DNA of 64,000 nucleotides from Curtobacterium sp. MCBA15_009 (GTDB lineage: Bacteria > Actinomycetota > Actinomycetes > Actinomycetales > Microbacteriaceae): the NCBI RefSeq assembly GCF_001864895.1, contig NZ_MJGO01000038.1:1773-65772 (forward strand), read 5' to 3'. Position 1 is the stretch's first letter. Every line of letters starts with the position of its first letter. Shown piece by piece: positions 38,776 to 47,691 of this stretch. The translations under genes were made by a program, and so were the position numbers. The notes under the pieces were generated by a model. It did no database searches. It had not been told where the DNA came from and saw only the letters and a program-made list of their open reading frames with translations.

Positions 38776-40653
38776 TCAAAACGTGATTACGTTCTCGGGT
38801 CTAAATAGACCTAGCTTGCGAACTTGGGATACAGCTTCCATAGCACTTGGGGTGAAGAGGGCGACAGCCAGCGAGCGCTCGGCTCGTGAGCAGACTACAT
38901 AAAGCAGCCGCCGCGTTCTGTCCAAAGTTGATTCACGACCATTCGAGATGTGGTCTAGGTCCGTGGCGGAAAGCTCGCGGAGTTCGAACAGCTTCTCGTA
39001 GGAAAAACTATTCCCGACAGCCGCGTCATCCTCAAGTAGCACCAGCACCCGTTCAAACTCCGCCCCCTTGACCCCTTGGTGCGTAGCGAAGACGGAGTGC
39101 TCGTCGAGGTAACTCTGGTAAGCCAGCAATTCACGTGCGGGGCAGTCAAAGAAGCGGGCAAGCACGCCGTGCTCAACTGAGTCCCCGACACTCTCGTGAG
39201 TTGCTGCATAATTGAGCAGTTGCTCGTACGGCGAGAAGTTGTCGTCCAGAGCCCAAAGGCCCGATGATAACGCGTGGGACAAAAGGGTTCGGACGGTCGC
39301 GTCGCTATCCGGCCTCATGAGATTGCTGATTTCCTCGGTTGCAGCCGACAGGGACGAAAGACGGGACGCGAGCGCGGGCGTGCGTTCTAGGTCCAACGGG
39401 CTATTCGCCCGTACCAATTCCATCTGGGCGTAACTGTCCCCTCTCCGGACTGCCAAAGCCAAGGGAGTAAGGTAGGACACAAAGGGCTGGATTGACCACG
39501 CGGTTCCTTCGGAGATCCCCTCCTTCAGTCTGTCAGTGCTCCTGTCATGGTGAGAGGCGAATATCTGCTCGAACCCAAGACGGCGAGCCGCTAGACGATG
39601 CTCGATAACGAGTACCCTCGGGGCGCTCGGGCTCCCGTCCTCAACACGCCAATTGGAATCCGTCGTCGAGTTGGCCATAATTGCGCGGACTTCCTGCAGC
39701 TGGGAGTCGCGATCACCTGTGCTTGCGAGGACAAACAGTTTCGCATCGCCTAAGAGTGTTTTGCCTGTGACTGCGTCCCGCCGACCGCCTGTTTGTTTGA
39801 GTGAGCCAGGCACTCCACCCCGAATGTTATTGATCACCTCGAGGATCATCGAAGGGCAACGGAAGTTCTCGGGCTTATCGATCTGAGCCCAGTCGGGCTC
39901 GATCGGTATTGACCCAATGCCCGTCGAGTAAATTTGCTGCATTTCGTCACCAAGGAACCCGATCGATATCGCGCAAGTTGGGTCGGCCGCGATGGCCTTC
40001 AAAGCGGCTACGACCGAGGGGAAGGTGTCCTGGCTCTCATCGACGAAGACGAACGGATATTGGTGTGCTAGTAGTCGGCGGAGAAGAGATTTCTCCATAA
40101 GCAATTCCGGCACCATTTTGATGACATCATCGTGGCCGAGCACTCCTCGCGCGTAGCGGCTCCCAATGCCGTATGTGAAGGTCGTTTCCGGAGTCAGGGC
40201 AGCGCGGTCGGCTTCAAGGCGAGCTATTAGAGCGTCGTTCTTTGTGATGGTAGAGCCGCGGGTGCCCTTTTTACTGTTGTGCTCGAGAAGTGCTGCAATC
40301 TTTCCTTCGATCCTTCTATCCACCCACAACGCAATGTCACGCCTGAAAGGGCGGACAACAGTCCACAAGAAGCTGTGAATGGTTGACACGTGAAAGACTG
40401 GGTCAAGGTCGACTTCGCCATGAATCTCTTCGGCGGCGACTTCGGTGTAGGTGATGCACGCGACCTTTTGTCCTTGACGGCGTAGTTGCGATCCTTTCGC
40501 GTCTCGCAAGTGAGCGAGCGCCTTGACGAGAGAAGTAGTCTTCCCTGATCCTGCTCCTGCGTTCACGACGAAGCATGGCGGAGTGTCGCCTTCAAGGAGT
40601 TCACGAAGCCGCAGATCCGCAGGAGTGTCGGGACTGTCGATACGACGACTCAT
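38776..40653 (-). CDS. gajB: UvrD-like helicase of a Gabija-type defence pair (GajB-like)
   Basis: A 625-residue superfamily 1 helicase. Walker A is residues 32-40 (AGAGSGKTT), motif II is FVFVDESQD, and the C-terminal motifs are ATHQGVKGAEFERVLVL and RRLLYVVCSRAERSL. The ATG at 40653 overlaps the stop of the upstream nuclease (ATGA). In Gabija, GajB senses nucleotides or DNA ends and activates the GajA nuclease against phage. It is longer than the Bacillus cereus GajB (about 494 residues). Base composition is visibly AT-richer than the flanking nrd and metabolic genes, a sign of transfer. Other UvrD-OLD pairs exist, so Gabija is the best but not the only call. Confidence 0.78.
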   Translation of the reverse strand: MSRRIDSPDTPADLRLRELLEGDTPPCFVVNAGAGSGKTTSLVKALAHLRDAKGSQLRRQGQKVACITYTEVAAEEIHGEVDLDPVFHVSTIHSFLWTVVRPFRRDIALWVDRRIEGKIAALLEHNSKKGTRGSTITKNDALIARLEADRAALTPETTFTYGIGSRYARGVLGHDDVIKMVPELLMEKSLLRRLLAHQYPFVFVDESQDTFPSVVAALKAIAADPTCAISIGFLGDEMQQIYSTGIGSIPIEPDWAQIDKPENFRCPSMILEVINNIRGGVPGSLKQTGGRRDAVTGKTLLGDAKLFVLASTGDRDSQLQEVRAIMANSTTDSNWRVEDGSPSAPRVLVIEHRLAARRLGFEQIFASHHDRSTDRLKEGISEGTAWSIQPFVSYLTPLALAVRRGDSYAQMELVRANSPLDLERTPALASRLSSLSAATEEISNLMRPDSDATVRTLLSHALSSGLWALDDNFSPYEQLLNYAATHESVGDSVEHGVLARFFDCPARELLAYQSYLDEHSVFATHQGVKGAEFERVLVLLEDDAAVGNSFSYEKLFELRELSATDLDHISNGRESTLDRTRRLLYVVCSRAERSLAVALFTPSAMEAVSQVRKLGLFRPENVITF

Positions 40654-42785
40654 TTCGTTGTTCCACCTGTCTTCACCGGCGCGAGAAGAGTAGACAACCA
40701 GTCGAGCCCGTCCACGATGTACTGCGGAGCCTTCCATTGCCCCGCAGAAATCATCAGTGCTAAAGCGAGTTCGGTCTTCTTGAAGTTTGCACGTTTGACT
40801 TGCTTGTGTATGTCTTCGACTATGTCGTCGATTGTTGAACTAGCCGGTTCGAACTTCTTAGACACGAGGGCGAGGTCATCTCGCTGATCTTCCGATAGGA
40901 CCCACTCGAGATTTTCAAACGCGAAAGTCTCTTCAAACGTTCTCCCGGAGACAATTTGACAGTTGCCGTCCCACGATACACAGCTACTAGTTTGATACGC
41001 TATACGCACAGGCGCGGGACTTTCGCCTCCCGTGCCGAAGACTTTCTTATGTTCGGGCAAGGCGAGTAGATCCGCTATCGCCTCGATTCGTGGGTGCCAA
41101 GAGCGAAGTGAGGGATTAGCGGTGACTGCGTATTCTGCATCAGCTCGGCATGCCTTGCGGCCATTCGAAGCCGCTGTCAGGTGGGGTGCTCCCTTTGCAG
41201 CGTTTGCCGCTTTCGTCGCAGGGGCAACGCTGTCAAGATCTGTTATGACCAGGGCTGGGACACCAAGGAGTTTGAGCAACGGTGCGAGTTTGTGAGCGAA
41301 TGCTCCGCCGACCTCCAATATAGTCAGGTAGCTGGAAGTGAGCTTCGGCGAGTGTTCTTCTATAATAGATGGTAGCAGCAAGCGTTCGACGTTTCCTTCG
41401 ACCAGAATCGCGGCGTCTGCAAAGAAGAGATCGCAATGTGTTAGCTTCATATACTTATGAAGGAACGTCTTTGCGTCGGCGTCGAGTGCTTCTAATCTCG
41501 AGACATCTCGGACTTCTGATTCGTGCCGACCCTGTAAGAGTTGCTTGCGACGAAAATATCGAATGGGGGTGAACTGGCTTTCGTTGATGATTTGCGCCGA
41601 GTGGGTAGTTACGATCAGCTGGGTAGTCATCCCGCTCGCATCCGAGATGATCTCTCGGATTTTTGCGATGAAGACCTGCTGAAGTTGAGCATGTAGGTGC
41701 GCCTCTGGTTCTTCGATAACGACGAGATGCACCGGGGTGCGGTGTTCCTGCGTCGTCCATCGTTGGTGGAAATCTAAAACCTGAATCACCATGTAAATGA
41801 GGTTTTTGAAGCCCAGTCCGTTATACTTCTCAGGAAGGTGGGTTCCTACGAGATCTCCTTCGGCACGCGGGAGTGAGTATTCGACGCTGGCGTCCTGTGC
41901 CATAATTTGCTTGGGATTGAAGTGAGATCGAATCACGAGATCGGGATTCTCTATGCCGGGGTAGCCCAAGGTGTTGAGGTTTTCGAGCGTCGAGGCGAAG
42001 ACTTGTTCGAGGTGCTTGTTGAAGCTTTCTTCGGACGCGTGTAAAGCCTGAAGGACGCTCGTATCTGTCTTAAATTGATCAAGATTGCGCTGATAGAACT
42101 TGCTGAGGCTGCGCGATAGGTCTTGTGTGCGAGCGCCAACTTCTGTATCCGACAGGAAGCGTTGAGCGTCGAGGAAATTGAGAGTCATCAGACCGTCAAG
42201 TACGGCTGCGGCCTCTCCCTTCGCGTGGAGCATGGGGTGCTCACGTAGTTCATCCGGCCCAGCCTTCTCGAGGACGTAATAATTCAGGTTGTACTCGGCC
42301 TGCAGCCGATCTTTCAAGTAATCTTCGAGGGATGTCGGCCAAGGATGGTAGGAATCAATGGCGTCGGTGGCGGCATTCTCTTTCGCCGCTCGGTAATCAT
42401 CGAACAACCGGTTCGAATCACTCGGTTCAAATCGTAGGCGGATACCTACCGGCTGCCCGTTCCAGTCGAGGCTTGGTAGAATGTCGACGACTCGGTAGAC
42501 CTCTTCGTCCTCCACGTTGAACCAGAGGTCTAGGGTTATCTTTGGAAGTTCCGGGCGCTCGCCATGTTTGTGGTCGTAGTTCCGGAGGGTCTCAAGGCAT
42601 TCCGCGCTGAAGTCGTAGATCGCGACGTCCTTGGCTCTGCCGGTAACGAGGAGGCGTAGAACCGCGGCAGCGGAGGTCTTGCCGCTGTTGTTGGCTCCAA
42701 CAAATATGGTGGTTTGTTCTTCCAGATCTATCTCGACTGCTTTCAAGCGGCGAAAGTTGTTCACGGCCATGTTCGTCAAGTGCAT
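40650..42785 (-). CDS. gajA: OLD-family ATPase/TOPRIM nuclease (GajA-like)
   Basis: A 711-residue protein. The N-terminal ABC-type ATPase has Walker A at residues 30-37 (GANNSGKT) and Walker B in HLVVIEEPEAHLHAQLQQVF, followed by TTHSAQIINES. The C-terminal TOPRIM nuclease has ILVEGNVERLLLPSI (catalytic Glu) and VITDLDS (acidic pair). ATP-gated OLD nucleases paired with a UvrD helicase define Gabija. It is longer than the archetype (about 578 residues) because of an enlarged middle and C-terminal region. ATG 42785 is chosen behind a GGGGA. Coupled to gajB by ATGA, in archetypal gene order. Confidence 0.8.
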   Translation of the reverse strand: MHLTNMAVNNFRRLKAVEIDLEEQTTIFVGANNSGKTSAAAVLRLLVTGRAKDVAIYDFSAECLETLRNYDHKHGERPELPKITLDLWFNVEDEEVYRVVDILPSLDWNGQPVGIRLRFEPSDSNRLFDDYRAAKENAATDAIDSYHPWPTSLEDYLKDRLQAEYNLNYYVLEKAGPDELREHPMLHAKGEAAAVLDGLMTLNFLDAQRFLSDTEVGARTQDLSRSLSKFYQRNLDQFKTDTSVLQALHASEESFNKHLEQVFASTLENLNTLGYPGIENPDLVIRSHFNPKQIMAQDASVEYSLPRAEGDLVGTHLPEKYNGLGFKNLIYMVIQVLDFHQRWTTQEHRTPVHLVVIEEPEAHLHAQLQQVFIAKIREIISDASGMTTQLIVTTHSAQIINESQFTPIRYFRRKQLLQGRHESEVRDVSRLEALDADAKTFLHKYMKLTHCDLFFADAAILVEGNVERLLLPSIIEEHSPKLTSSYLTILEVGGAFAHKLAPLLKLLGVPALVITDLDSVAPATKAANAAKGAPHLTAASNGRKACRADAEYAVTANPSLRSWHPRIEAIADLLALPEHKKVFGTGGESPAPVRIAYQTSSCVSWDGNCQIVSGRTFEETFAFENLEWVLSEDQRDDLALVSKKFEPASSTIDDIVEDIHKQVKRANFKKTELALALMISAGQWKAPQYIVDGLDWLSTLLAPVKTGGTTK

Positions 42786-43550
42786 TGGTCCCCGTTGATC
42801 GCTTGGTTTGCTGACGCGCTCATCGCTGCTGCCTGTGATTCCAGAGGCGCAGTGAAGGTGAGCCTTGTTCGGGAGCTTAGACCAGGTCGTTGGCGCGCTG
42901 GTGTTGTAAATGGGCTCCACGCGCGTTAGGACTGAGTCTGAGCGCTGTCGTTGCTCTCCGGGACACGTCCGGCGCCTCGGCTCCGTCGTGTTCGATCCCA
43001 GATTTCCGGTTGGCTAGAGACCACCAAGGTTGAGCCCGATCAGTCCCGCAACGCGAGAGCGTGGCGGTGATACGACCCGGGGGACTGGATCCAAACGCGT
43101 TTCACCTCTCGTTGATGAACGTGGAGTTGAGTGTTGACGCTGCCGCGACAGGCCGTGCTTGCAAATGTGTTTGATAGCGACTCGATCGCGCGTTTGCCCC
43201 TGCGCAGGACCTCATAGGCAGTACAGGGACTAAAGGCAGAGTGGGTCCGCCTCGACGGGGTTGGACTGGCGAGGCTTGCTCGTATGCGTTCCTGGATGCC
43301 GATGGCACTATCGATTTTTGAGGCGGGCGGCAACCGCACTCGTAGTTGGGCCGGACCCGGGCTGCCTCCCGCGCACGCATGGGATGTTCGGCCTGACAGC
43401 TCCTCGCTTCGGCGGGAGGGTTCCTGTCCTCTACTGGCTGCTGTCTCCGTACTCGAGTCCTTGCAGCTTGTCATCGGGGCGGCCGGTGGATCGGAAGGTG
43501 ACCCCAGTGCCAGAACACCCTCCCGGCGGACCGCATCCGCGCTCCAGAGT
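42786..43550. other. AT-richer scar region right of the defence pair
   Basis: About 765 bases with no convincing gene. The composition changes gradually from AT-rich to GC-rich. The longest open frame (43040-43474, minus strand) has no recognisable domain and odd residue composition, so it is not called. No integrase, tRNA or clear direct-repeat attachment site was seen. It probably holds eroded DNA from insertion or loss events. Confidence 0.4.
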
Positions 43551-43758
43551 GGCGGCGACGCCCCAGTCCTGCACCTCGTCGTGGAAGACGGTGAAGGCGG
43601 GCTCGTCGAACTGGATGACGTCGACGCCGGCAGCTTCGAGCTCCCGGGCTTCTTCGTTCAGGATCGTGGCGAACTCCCACGCCAGCTTCTCGCGGCTCTT
43701 GTAGTGCTGGTCGGAGAGGGTGTCGATCATCGTCATCGGGCCGGGAAGCGCCCACTTA
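43551..43758 (-). pseudogene. Internal fragment of mesD
   Basis: About 207 bp almost identical to 61735-61941 inside the intact mesD; only about three differences are visible. It encodes the segment from IKWALPGPMTMIDTL to FHDEVQDWGVAA without start or stop. The sequence diverges sharply on the right (after CCCACTT) and more gradually on the left. The near-identity implies recent duplication, recombination or replacement by a close relative's DNA. Confidence 0.85.
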
Positions 43759-43801
43759 ATGGACGAGGCGGAGTAGGGCGAGACCGGACGAGCCGGCCGG
43801 C

Positions 43802-44548
43802 TCAGGCGATGCTGCTGCCCCCGTCGACGAGGAGCTCGCTGCCGGTCATCCCCGAACTCTGGTCGGACACGAGGAACAGCACCGTGGCGGCGACCTCCTC
43901 CGGGCGCAATAGCCGGCCGAACGGCATACCGCTCGCCATCTGCTCGAGCATCGCCCCCGGGTTGCCCGGAGCGAGGCCGGCGAGACCCGGGGTCTCCGTG
44001 GGCCCGGGGACGACCGTGTTGATCCGGACGCCGCGCGGCGCGAGCTCCGCCGCCCACGTGTGGGTGAGGGCGGCGATCGCGGCCTTCGACGCCCCGTACA
44101 GGCCGAACGACGGCTCGGTGCCGGATGCTGCCGTCGATCCGGTGACGACGACGGCGGACCCCTCGCGCAGGAACGGCAAGGCGCCCTGGACGGTCAGGGT
44201 GGTCCCGCGGACGTTGGTGCCGAACGTCGTCTCGAAGTCCTCGGGGGTGACGGCGTCGAGGGGCTTGAACTCACCGCCACCGGCGTTGGCGTGTACGGCG
44301 TCCAGGCCGTGACCGCGCTCGGCGACCGCGGCGAAGACCGTCGCGATGTCGTCCGACTGGGCGGCGTCCGCACGGATCGGCGTCACCGCGTCGCCGAGCT
44401 CGTCGCGCACGGCGTCGAGCGCCTCCTGCCGTCGCCCGGTGACGAAGACGTGCGCCCCCTCGTCGACGAAGCGGCGCACGACCGCGAGTCCGATGCCCGA
44501 GGTTCCGCCCGTGACGAGTGCGGTCTTGTCCTGCAGTGCTCCGACCAT
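43802..44548 (-). CDS. SDR family oxidoreductase
   Basis: A 248-residue classical short-chain dehydrogenase/reductase. TGGTSGIGLAVVRRF binds NAD(P), NAGGG follows, and the catalytic Ser-Tyr-Lys is visible as VVVTGSTAASG and YGASKAAI. The end (GSELLVDGGSSIA) is typical. ATG 44548 is set by AGGAGG. It is divergent from a TetR gene across a spacer with a perfect 16-bp palindrome, so it is probably derepressed by that regulator's ligand. The substrate is unknown. Confidence 0.92.
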   Translation of the reverse strand: MVGALQDKTALVTGGTSGIGLAVVRRFVDEGAHVFVTGRRQEALDAVRDELGDAVTPIRADAAQSDDIATVFAAVAERGHGLDAVHANAGGGEFKPLDAVTPEDFETTFGTNVRGTTLTVQGALPFLREGSAVVVTGSTAASGTEPSFGLYGASKAAIAALTHTWAAELAPRGVRINTVVPGPTETPGLAGLAPGNPGAMLEQMASGMPFGRLLRPEEVAATVLFLVSDQSSGMTGSELLVDGGSSIA

Positions 44549-44569
44549 GATGTCCTCCTGGAGTTGTTG

Positions 44570-44617
44570 TTGACTGCTTGGTCCAGAACAGTACGTCGTG
44601 CTTGACTGATCAGTCAA
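44570..44617. promoter_or_regulatory. Operator region of the SDR/TetR pair
   Basis: TTGACTGATCAGTCAA at 44602-44617 is a perfect 16-bp palindrome, and TTGACTGCTTGGTCCA at 44570-44585 is a diverged second copy, 32 bases apart. Placed between divergent SDR and TetR genes, they are the obvious binding sites for the TetR regulator. Confidence 0.75.
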
Positions 44618-44639
44618 CAACGACCTCCGAGGAGTCCAC

Positions 44640-45269
44640 ATGCCCCGACCGCGCAAGTTCGACGAGGCCGACGTCGTCGAGCGCGCCCGGCGCACGTTCG
44701 CGGAGTCCGGGTTCGACGGCACGTCCCTCGACGACCTGCTCGCGGCGACCGGCCTCGGTCGGCAGAGCCTCTACAACACGTTCGGCGGCAAGAAGGAACT
44801 CTTCATGCGCGCCTTCCTCAGCGACACCGCCGAGGCCGTCGAGGTCGTGCAGGCGGTCCTGCGGAGTGCGGAGTCACCGATCGCGCGGATCCGGACGCAG
44901 TTGGTGTCCGTGGCTGTGGAGCACGGTGCAGCGCAGGGGGCACCCTCGCTGCTGCTCCGCGCGGCGGTGGAGCTGTCGGCCCGTGATCCGGAGGTCGCCG
45001 CGACCGTCACGGAGACCTTCGACACCATCCGCGCCGGCTACACGGCCTGCATCGTCGACGCGCAGGCGGCCGGCGAGGTCGAGGCCGATGCCGACGCGGA
45101 GGCGCTCGGCACCTACTTCTGCGCGGTGATCGAGGGGATGGGGGCGATCGGGCGCGTCGGGACCTCGCGAGCGGCGCTCCTGCAAGTCGGGATCGCGAGC
45201 CTCGCGGCCCTACCGATCACGCCGCTCGGCAAGGAGCGCCTCGGGACCGCGGACGGTCCCTGGGACTGA
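44640..45269 (+). CDS. TetR-family regulator
   Basis: A 209-residue regulator. The N-terminal helix-turn-helix (VVERARRTFAESGFDGTSLDDLLAATGLGRQSLYNTFGGKKELF) is of the kind found in many quinone- or electrophile-sensing TetR proteins. The C-terminal ligand domain is alanine-rich and contains two cysteines (TACIVD and TYFCAV). It faces an SDR gene and a palindromic operator, so local repression is likely. Confidence 0.9.
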   Translation: MPRPRKFDEADVVERARRTFAESGFDGTSLDDLLAATGLGRQSLYNTFGGKKELFMRAFLSDTAEAVEVVQAVLRSAESPIARIRTQLVSVAVEHGAAQGAPSLLLRAAVELSARDPEVAATVTETFDTIRAGYTACIVDAQAAGEVEADADAEALGTYFCAVIEGMGAIGRVGTSRAALLQVGIASLAALPITPLGKERLGTADGPWD

Positions 45270-45327
45270 ACGTCGGCGCACGTCAGGGTGACGCCGCGGC
45301 GACGTGACCGGCGGGGCGGGGTGCCGC

Positions 45328-45356
45328 CGCGCCTCCTGTCCGGGTCTGGAGGCGCG
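45328..45356. repeat. GGAGGCGC-family palindrome, reversed polarity
   Basis: CGCGCCTCC (45328-45336) pairs with GGAGGCGCG (45348-45356) across an 11-base loop. Here the CCTCC arm comes first on the + strand, opposite to the other copies. It lies between two convergent genes and could terminate both. Confidence 0.65.
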
Positions 45357-45393
45357 CATCCAGCGGGCGCGACGGCGCGGGTTTGAGAAGCGC

Positions 45394-45518
45394 TCACCCA
45401 GGTGGCGTCGTCCGCGCACCCTCGGTGTGGTCTGCGCCCGCCGGGCCGGTGTCGACCTGGTCGAGGTCCTCGTTCGGGTCGCCCACCCCACGGCCGCTCC
45501 GCCGGTTGCAGACAACCC
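45394..45518 (-). pseudogene. C-terminal remnant of a PRC-barrel gene
   Basis: The minus strand reads GDPNEDLDQVDTGPAGADHTEGARTTPPG and stops at 45394-45396. This parallels GDAHENLDQAGTGPAGADDTEGAGTTPPA at the end of the intact PRC-barrel gene (54162-54587). Upstream, NGLSATGG matches FGLSPAGK but in another frame, so a frameshift separates the two parts. The rest of the gene is missing. Confidence 0.75.
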
Positions 45519-45533
45519 GTTCCGCCGTGCGTG

Positions 45534-46220
45534 TCAGCGCGTCGGGTCGGGTCGGTAGTGCCGCAGCCACTGCTCCGTCTGTGCGACGTGGCTCGCCGCC
45601 GCCGTGGCTGCCGCGACCGGATCGCGCTGCCGGATGGCCCGTGCGATGGCCCGGTGCGCCTGGTCGCTGGTGTGCTTGATGGTCCGTCCGTCCGGCATGT
45701 CGAACATCTGGTACGCGCGACTGCGGCTCCGGAAGACACCGAGCAGCGCGACCATGGTCGGGTTGCTTCCGGCTCGGGCGATCGCCTCGTGGAAGTCGGA
45801 GTCGAGCTGCGCGGACTCCTCGACGTCCGTGGTGGCCTCGAGCGCGTCGAGCACGCCGTCGAGCTCGTCGAGCAGGTCGGTGCTGGCGCGCGCGGCGGCC
45901 TGCGCCGCGGCGTGGCTCTCGAGCACCCGGCGCAACTCGTACACGTCGAGGAGTCCGGACAGCGGCAGCAGGCCGACGGTGAGGGCGAGGCTGCCGATGA
46001 TGTCCTCAGGGCGGAGCGCCGACACGTAGACGCCGGATCCGTGGCGCGACTCGACGGCTCCGAGGGCGGAGAGCATGCGGACGGCCTCGCGCAACGACCC
46101 ACGCGAGACCCCGAGCTCCTGGCAGAGGTCCGCCTCGGGCGGGAACCGCTGCCCAGCGCCGAGGCGCCCCGAGCTGATCATGTGACGCAGGCCGTGGAAG
46201 GCATCGTCGACCGCGGACAT
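45534..46220 (-). CDS. FadR-subfamily GntR regulator
   Basis: A 228-residue protein. The GntR winged helix (RLGAGQRFPPEADLCQELGVSRGSLREAVRMLSALGAVESRHGSGVYV) is followed by an all-helical FCD domain with the metal-binding pattern D-x3-H (LDSDFHEAI) and later His residues. Such regulators usually respond to organic acids or sugar acids. It is divergent from the PLP enzyme and ABC importer operon; GTCATCTGATGAC sites lie between. It probably controls that operon. Confidence 0.9.
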   Translation of the reverse strand: MSAVDDAFHGLRHMISSGRLGAGQRFPPEADLCQELGVSRGSLREAVRMLSALGAVESRHGSGVYVSALRPEDIIGSLALTVGLLPLSGLLDVYELRRVLESHAAAQAAARASTDLLDELDGVLDALEATTDVEESAQLDSDFHEAIARAGSNPTMVALLGVFRSRSRAYQMFDMPDGRTIKHTSDQAHRAIARAIRQRDPVAAATAAASHVAQTEQWLRHYRPDPTR

Positions 46221-46287
46221 CGTGCCCCTCTCGTCGGGGCGAGCCTACCGGCACGAAGACGGGCCATCAACGCGCTTCGACAGACGA

Positions 46288-46373
46288 CTCATCTGATGTC
46301 CTTGCAGGTGATCGGGCTGTTGACACGTTCGTAACGCAGTCGAAACCGGAGTCATCTGATGACTTCCTAGTGT
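46288..46373 (+). promoter_or_regulatory. FadR/GntR operators and start-site region of the PLP-ABC operon
   Basis: GTCATCTGATGAC (46351-46363) is a perfect palindrome and CTCATCTGATGTC (46288-46300) a near copy 63 bases upstream. TAGTGT (46368-46373) ends seven bases before ATG 46381, so the operator would overlap the promoter and the message would be leaderless. The 13-bp form with central CATCTGATG fits GntR/FadR sites. Confidence 0.7.
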
Positions 46374-46380
46374 TGCCGGC

Positions 46381-47625
46381 ATGGCATTCGCGACGACCAC
46401 CGACGCCGCTCGAACCGACCCCGCGGTCGGCCCCGAGCCGCTGACGCTCCACGACGGGCGGCCGGCGGCTGCTGCGTTCACGCTCGACCCGCACCTCGGC
46501 CACCTCAACCACGGCTCGTTCGGCGCTGTGCCCCGCGCCACGCAGGCCGAGCAGCAGCGCCTCCGTGACGTGATGGAAGCAGCCCCGGTCGCGTGGTTCC
46601 CGCCGTTGCCCGGGCTCGTCGCGCAGGCGCGCGGCAGCGTCGCCGAGTTCCTCGGCACCGACGTCCGGGACACCGCGTTCGTCGCGAACGCGAGTGCCGG
46701 CGCGAGCGTCGTCTACTCGAGCCTGCCGGTGGGCCGCCGGGTCGAGATCCTCGTCACCGACCACGGCTACGGAGCGGTCACGATGGGTGCCGAGCGACTC
46801 GCCCGGCGCTGGAACGGCCGCGTCCGCACCGTCTCGGTCCCGCTCGACGCCGACCACGACACGGCAGCCGGGATCATCACGGACAGCATCACCGACGCGA
46901 CGTCCCTCGTCGTCATCGACCAGGTGACGTCCCCCACGGCGCGGCGCCTGCCGGTCGGAGCGGTGGCACGGCACGCCGCGCAGCTCGGAGTGCCCGTCCT
47001 CGTCGACGGTGCGCACGCGCCCGGACTGCTCGCTGATCCGCTCGCCGACCTCGAGTGCGACTTCTGGGTCGGCAACCTGCACAAGTTCACCTGTGCACCC
47101 CGCGGGACCGGCGTCCTGGTCGCCCGCGGCCCGCTCGTCCAGGAGCTCAACCCGTCGATCGACTCCTGGGGTGCGACCGACCCCTTCCCGGAGCGCTTCG
47201 ACACCCAGGGCACCCTCGACCTCACCGGTTGGCTCGCGGCGTCGACGTCGCTCGACCTGATCGGCGACACGTGGGGGTGGGACACGGCTCGCCGGTACAT
47301 GTCCGACCTGGCCGACCACGCCGTCGACGTCGTGGCGGGAGCCTTCTCGGCGATCACCGGCGAGGACCACCGCGTCGACGTCGGCATGCCCGTCGGCGCG
47401 CTCCGCCTCGTGCGACTGCCCGGGGCGCTCGCCGCCGGACACGGCGAGGGCAACGCGCTCCGCGACCGCGTCCTGGACGAGCTCGGCGTCGAGTGCGCGT
47501 TCACGGCCTTCGCGGGCGTGGGCTACCTGCGGCTGTCGACCCACGTCTACAACACCGCTGCCGACTACGAGTCGTTCGCCGAACGCTGCGTGCCCGTCCT
47601 CGCGGACTGGGCCCGCACCGCCTGA
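46381..47625 (+). CDS. PLP-dependent class V aminotransferase-like enzyme
   Basis: A 414-residue fold type I PLP enzyme. GHLNHGSFGAVPRATQAEQ is the opening of the isopenicillin N epimerase / cysteine desulfurase-like branch. VLVDGAHAPG holds the cofactor Asp-Ala-His, and the Schiff-base lysine is in NLHKFTCAPRGTG. The reaction cannot be fixed from sequence. Leading a sugar-type ABC operon under a FadR-like regulator, it may process an amino compound that is imported. Confidence 0.85.
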   Translation: MAFATTTDAARTDPAVGPEPLTLHDGRPAAAAFTLDPHLGHLNHGSFGAVPRATQAEQQRLRDVMEAAPVAWFPPLPGLVAQARGSVAEFLGTDVRDTAFVANASAGASVVYSSLPVGRRVEILVTDHGYGAVTMGAERLARRWNGRVRTVSVPLDADHDTAAGIITDSITDATSLVVIDQVTSPTARRLPVGAVARHAAQLGVPVLVDGAHAPGLLADPLADLECDFWVGNLHKFTCAPRGTGVLVARGPLVQELNPSIDSWGATDPFPERFDTQGTLDLTGWLAASTSLDLIGDTWGWDTARRYMSDLADHAVDVVAGAFSAITGEDHRVDVGMPVGALRLVRLPGALAAGHGEGNALRDRVLDELGVECAFTAFAGVGYLRLSTHVYNTAADYESFAERCVPVLADWARTA

Positions 47626-47691
47626 GGACCTCCGACCGCTCCACCCGTCCGACCCTGACGACACGTGCTCCACCTGACACGAAGGACAACC

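Noticed and set aside
42975-43020. TTCGATCCC motif resembling a tRNA T-loop near the defence pair
   Set aside because: The flanking bases do not pair as a T-stem and no D-arm, anticodon arm or acceptor stem can be drawn.
43040-43474. 144-codon minus-strand frame in the scar region
   Set aside because: No recognisable domain, no ribosome site and composition unlike either the defence genes or the core genome.
38634-43800. Flanking attachment sites or an integrase for the defence pair
   Set aside because: No recombinase, tRNA or convincing direct repeat was found on either side, so a mobile-element boundary is not claimed.
45304-45558. Plus-strand 84-codon frame between tetR and fadR
   Set aside because: The opposite strand carries an evident PRC-barrel remnant, and the plus frame has no motif.
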